Assembly: GCA_964556895.1 (NCBI GenBank) | Contig: CAZKYC010000008.1 | Span: forward strand, 16,842-80,841 | Direction: 5' to 3' | DNA length: 64,000 nt | Source: Hinthialibacter sp964556895 | GTDB lineage: Bacteria > Hinthialibacterota > Hinthialibacteria > Hinthialibacterales > Hinthialibacteraceae | Shown: piece after piece, positions 61,203 through 64,000 of the stretch | Layout: each line of letters opens with the position of its first letter | Numbering within the stretch: position 1 is the first letter of the stretch | The notes under the pieces: generated by a model | The model's database searches: none | What the model was told of the DNA's origin: nothing | What the model saw: the letters and a program-made list of their open reading frames with translations, nothing else | Program-made: the position numbers and the translations under genes

Positions 61203-61976
61203 TTACATATCAGGCTTGTTTTCGTACACCCATTTGTAATAGTCGTAGCGCTCAAGTTTTGACGCCGCCGCTTCATCCAAATAGACGATCGTGTCGGGGT
61301 GGAGCTGTAGCACCGACGCGGTGACCTGGGCGGTCATGGGGCCTTCAATGGCTTTGGCGATAATGTCGGCCTTGCTTTCGCCGCTCGCCATTAAGATGAC
61401 GCGTTTGGCTTCTTGAATCGTCCCCACGCCCATGGTGATCGCATAGCGCGGCACTTCATCGACGCTGCCAAAAAAGCGGGCGTTGTCTTCGATGGTTTCG
61501 CGGGTCAGGGTCTTGATTCGCGTACGCGACCCAAGCGCAGAGCCGGGTTCGTTAAACGCGATATGGCCGTCGCGGCCAATGCCCAAGACTTGAAGGTCGA
61601 TGCCGCCGAGGCGCTGAATCTCGTCTTCATACCATTGACAAAACGCCGCTACATTGGCGGCGTTTCCACTGGGAATGTAGATGCGTTCGGGTTGAATGTT
61701 GATTTGGTCAAACAGGTTGACGTGCATGAAGGTGTGGTAGGACTGTTCATGCGAAGTGGGGATGCCGACATATTCGTCGAGATTAAACGTCGAAATTTTA
61801 GAGAAATCCAAGCCCTCGTCGCGATAGCGGCGAATCAGCTCGCGATACAAACCAATTGGCGTGCTGCCCGTGGCGAGCCCCAAGACGCAATTGGGTTTGG
61901 TTCGCACCAAGTTTGATACTTGATCGGCCGCTTGCTGACAAATCTCGTCGTAGTCTTTTAGAACCACCACTTCCAT
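61203..61976 (-). CDS. nagB: Glucosamine-6-phosphate deaminase
   Basis: 257 residues. LGLATGSTPIGLYRELI binds the phosphate, FNLDEYVGI holds the catalytic aspartate, GIGRDGHIAFNEPGS holds the DGH motif and active-site histidine, and TMGVGTI follows. It converts glucosamine-6-phosphate to fructose-6-phosphate and ammonia. It shares an operon-like arrangement with the GlmU-like gene, pointing to amino-sugar recycling or supply. Confidence 0.95.
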   Translation of the reverse strand: MEVVVLKDYDEICQQAADQVSNLVRTKPNCVLGLATGSTPIGLYRELIRRYRDEGLDFSKISTFNLDEYVGIPTSHEQSYHTFMHVNLFDQINIQPERIYIPSGNAANVAAFCQWYEDEIQRLGGIDLQVLGIGRDGHIAFNEPGSALGSRTRIKTLTRETIEDNARFFGSVDEVPRYAITMGVGTIQEAKRVILMASGESKADIIAKAIEGPMTAQVTASVLQLHPDTIVYLDEAAASKLERYDYYKWVYENKPDM

Positions 61977-62093
61977 GATGCGTTTCCTTTCAATAACCAG
62001 AAGGGCGTTGTTATATACTTACGCCCCGCAAGAATATACTACAGCCTTGCCCCTCTGAATAGTCAACAATTTGCACAATTTAGTTCACTTTTT

Positions 62094-63791
62094 TCACTTG
62101 GGTTCGATCAAGAAGGCTTTTAAGCCTTGATGTGAAAAAACCAGTTCCCCAGTTGGCCAATCATTCGGCGTTACCAATACATATGAATCAGGCATGACAG
62201 CCCTATCGTCAGGGACAGCGAACACCTTGGCTTGGATCCAATAGTTTAAATTTGGAACCAAAAATGGAAACTCTTCATGGCAATAAATCGGTAAATTCCG
62301 CCATTTGTTGTTTTGGTAGTCGTCACAGAAATAATGGATGGCCTCGCCCCAAAGCGTTTCCGCCGCGGCTTTTCGAATACCGATTGCCGCCTCAACAGTC
62401 GCAAATTGGATATATAGCAAAATGATAGCGAAGGCAATCATGCCAGGCCGCCATGTCGAAAACCATAGAACCAACAAAATACATGATATGGCGGCCAGAA
62501 CGCCTCCGCCGACAATTGGGCCCTGGCTTCGCAACTGGGCCAGAAAGTCTAACGACGGCGCATTGGTAAAAAACGCCTTGTGGCTGCTTAAGGCGGGCCA
62601 CACGCCTGTCCATAAGGTTCCCGCAGCGATGAGCATTGAAATACTCACTGCCGCAACCAGTAGTTTCCAGCCGCCTTCTGGCAGAGTGTGGTCGCTTTCA
62701 ATGCGATGGAATCGGCTTACGAGGGCAACAGCGAGGGGAACCGCAGCGTGATTGAAATAAAAGATATACCTCAGCCCGATCGACCAGTTTTCATAAGGCG
62801 CGCGAAGAATGTAATAGAGTGAAACGAAGCCAACAACCAATAACAAAGCCCAACCGATCAACAGAGCGTATTCACGCTCAATCGTGGTCAAACTACTGGG
62901 CGCCAAAATCGCGACCAGCCAAGCGCCCAATAGCACAGAGGTTAAAATCAGTCCGCCTTCGATCCATAGGGCCGCGCCATGCGCGGCCAAATACGTCAGA
63001 AAGTTCGAGGCGATTTCGCTGAGGGCTGACGATTCGGGGCGTTCCAGATTGAAATAAAAGGGTGAATTTTGTTGAACGCTTAAAAAGCCCAGCCACCCCC
63101 AGACCGCGATAACAAGCGCTCCAGACAATATAGCGCCTACCAATGGCGGGGCGAATGGTTTATTCGTCCTCCAACAGCGAAACGGAAGCCAGAGTCCAAC
63201 AAATCCACACAGCAACAAGGCTTGGATGCGCGTCAAACACAACGCCGCCATTACTATCGCAAGGCCAAGGGCGACGCCCCAGCGCGGTTTCTCTGCTTTC
63301 AATAATTCCAAAGCAGCCCAAAATACACACAAGGTTAATGGCGCTGATAGGTTTTCGCTCATTGACCATTGGGTATAAACGACCGCAGGGTAAAACACAT
63401 AAACAAGACAAGCAAAGAGCGAAGAATTCGTTGATGTAAAGTTCCGCGCAAGCCAATACATCGGGAAGAGCCCGAGAAAATACATCGCTGGATTGATCCA
63501 CGATTGAACCATCTCAACGGTCAGGTAATCTTTTGCAAAAAAGCCTAACGAGAGAATGGCGGAATATAACGGCGGGACTGGCTGGTTTTGAGACAAATCA
63601 AAGGTTGACCAATGATACAGGCTAAAGGCAAGCGCTTTATAAAACACCATGTCCCAAATCACTTCGAGAACAGGCATCCCGACATTCGCCAACAAGCCAT
63701 AAACGATGACAGCAGGAACATACAGCAAAATGACGCGTAGTTCCCCCCGCGCACTAATGAAAACGGACGGTTTATCGAGTTGGATGTTCAT
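62094..63791 (-). CDS. GT-C-fold membrane glycosyltransferase-like protein
   Basis: 565 residues with about twelve transmembrane helices. An acidic first loop (EVIWDMVFYKALAF) is followed by NQPVPPLYSAILSLGFF, the pattern of polyprenol-phosphate-sugar GT-C enzymes (GT39/ArnT-like). The C-terminal domain, about 450-565, is soluble and periplasmic. The probable role is transfer of a sugar to a lipid or protein acceptor. It is a single-gene unit; the upstream gap contains a repeat at 63915. Confidence 0.65.
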   Translation of the reverse strand: MNIQLDKPSVFISARGELRVILLYVPAVIVYGLLANVGMPVLEVIWDMVFYKALAFSLYHWSTFDLSQNQPVPPLYSAILSLGFFAKDYLTVEMVQSWINPAMYFLGLFPMYWLARNFTSTNSSLFACLVYVFYPAVVYTQWSMSENLSAPLTLCVFWAALELLKAEKPRWGVALGLAIVMAALCLTRIQALLLCGFVGLWLPFRCWRTNKPFAPPLVGAILSGALVIAVWGWLGFLSVQQNSPFYFNLERPESSALSEIASNFLTYLAAHGAALWIEGGLILTSVLLGAWLVAILAPSSLTTIEREYALLIGWALLLVVGFVSLYYILRAPYENWSIGLRYIFYFNHAAVPLAVALVSRFHRIESDHTLPEGGWKLLVAAVSISMLIAAGTLWTGVWPALSSHKAFFTNAPSLDFLAQLRSQGPIVGGGVLAAISCILLVLWFSTWRPGMIAFAIILLYIQFATVEAAIGIRKAAAETLWGEAIHYFCDDYQNNKWRNLPIYCHEEFPFLVPNLNYWIQAKVFAVPDDRAVMPDSYVLVTPNDWPTGELVFSHQGLKAFLIEPK

Positions 63792-63914
63792 AAGTTTGAA
63801 TAATCGTAATCGAAATATTCTCAGTCTGATAGAGATAGCCGTTCATTGATGTTAGTTGAATTTTCTATGAAGTTTACAATCAAAAGCGTTATTGGACTTA
63901 TAGAATTGAATTTC

Positions 63915-64000
63915 GGCTCATCCGGGATTTGGGTACGCTCTCAAGAATTGAATTAAAATTTCCAGACACGATCTCAAGGATGATTTTTTTATCGTTGTAT
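63915..64000 (+). repeat. Dispersed intergenic repeat (GGCTCATCC family), cut by window end
   Basis: GGCTCATCCGGGATTTGGGTACG onward, with CCAGACACGATCTCAAGGATGATTTTTTT matching 57993-58024 (parts quoted). It retains the ATTGAATTA segment also found at 28284 and absent at 57958. The window ends inside the copy, so it is unknown if the second module follows. Confidence 0.8.

Noticed and set aside
1..64000. tRNA, rRNA, CRISPR arrays, IS elements and prophage genes
   Set aside because: None of the hallmark sequences or gene types were found on either strand; this was by eye, so a divergent tRNA could have been missed.

Overview
The window reads as a chromosomal segment of an uncultured diderm (Gram-negative-type) bacterium. 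The evidence is a type II secretion operon with an outer-membrane secretin, several lipoproteins, an NlpD-like amidase activator, Wzz-type polysaccharide machinery and many Sec signal peptides. Several secreted proteins with PQQ-like beta-propeller repeats or concanavalin-like (LamG/DUF1080-like) domains, together with the T2SS layout, recall Planctomycetota, Hydrogenedentota and related candidate phyla. That placement is an inference from gene style; no rRNA or tRNA gene was recognised. No IS element, CRISPR array, prophage or tRNA was seen.

Layout. 1-2.1 kb: the 5' end of a secreted protein, an AT-rich 640-base gap with T8 and G9 tracts, and a secreted protein made of two near-identical domains. 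2.1-14.8 kb: a tight run of eleven minus-strand genes, many overlapping by 4 bp. In transcription order it encodes a beta-propeller protein, a HemN/HemW-type radical SAM enzyme, a UbiC-like (chorismate lyase-like) protein, a flavin halogenase-family enzyme, a GT4 glycosyltransferase, a hotdog thioesterase, an EamA-like membrane protein, a PaaK-type ligase, an ABC ATPase, a large FtsX-type permease and a secreted lectin-fold protein. I read this as a candidate pathway that makes, tailors and exports an aromatic compound. 15.0-24.4 kb: a second minus-strand operon with two beta-propeller proteins, a DUF3311-like subunit with a sodium:solute symporter, and a set of adenylating enzyme, aldehyde dehydrogenase-fold enzyme and iron alcohol dehydrogenase that looks able to reduce an acid to an alcohol. 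A fourth beta-propeller gene follows at 24.7-26.0 kb.

26-44 kb is a mixed region: a lone GspG-like pseudopilin, a nucleoside deoxyribosyltransferase-like protein, a SPASM radical SAM protein, a hydrolase, a double-HTH protein, GT87 and Wzz genes behind rpmB, alanine racemase, a broken macro-domain gene, a BON lipoprotein, a DegT aminotransferase, a ThuA-like protein, an orphan membrane permease, a YfgM-like TPR protein and an FmdB-type zinc ribbon.

44.6-57.8 kb is a plus-strand type II secretion operon in the order E-F-H-I-J-K-L-M-(C-like)-D followed by one unknown gene. It lacks the major pseudopilin gspG; the lone pseudopilin at 26.2 kb may supply it. 58.2-63.8 kb (minus) holds a PilZ protein, an NlpD-like protein, a GlmU-like/NagB amino-sugar pair and a GT-C membrane enzyme. 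Two related families of short non-coding repeats are scattered in gaps near 14.9, 28.3, 58.0 and 63.9 kb.
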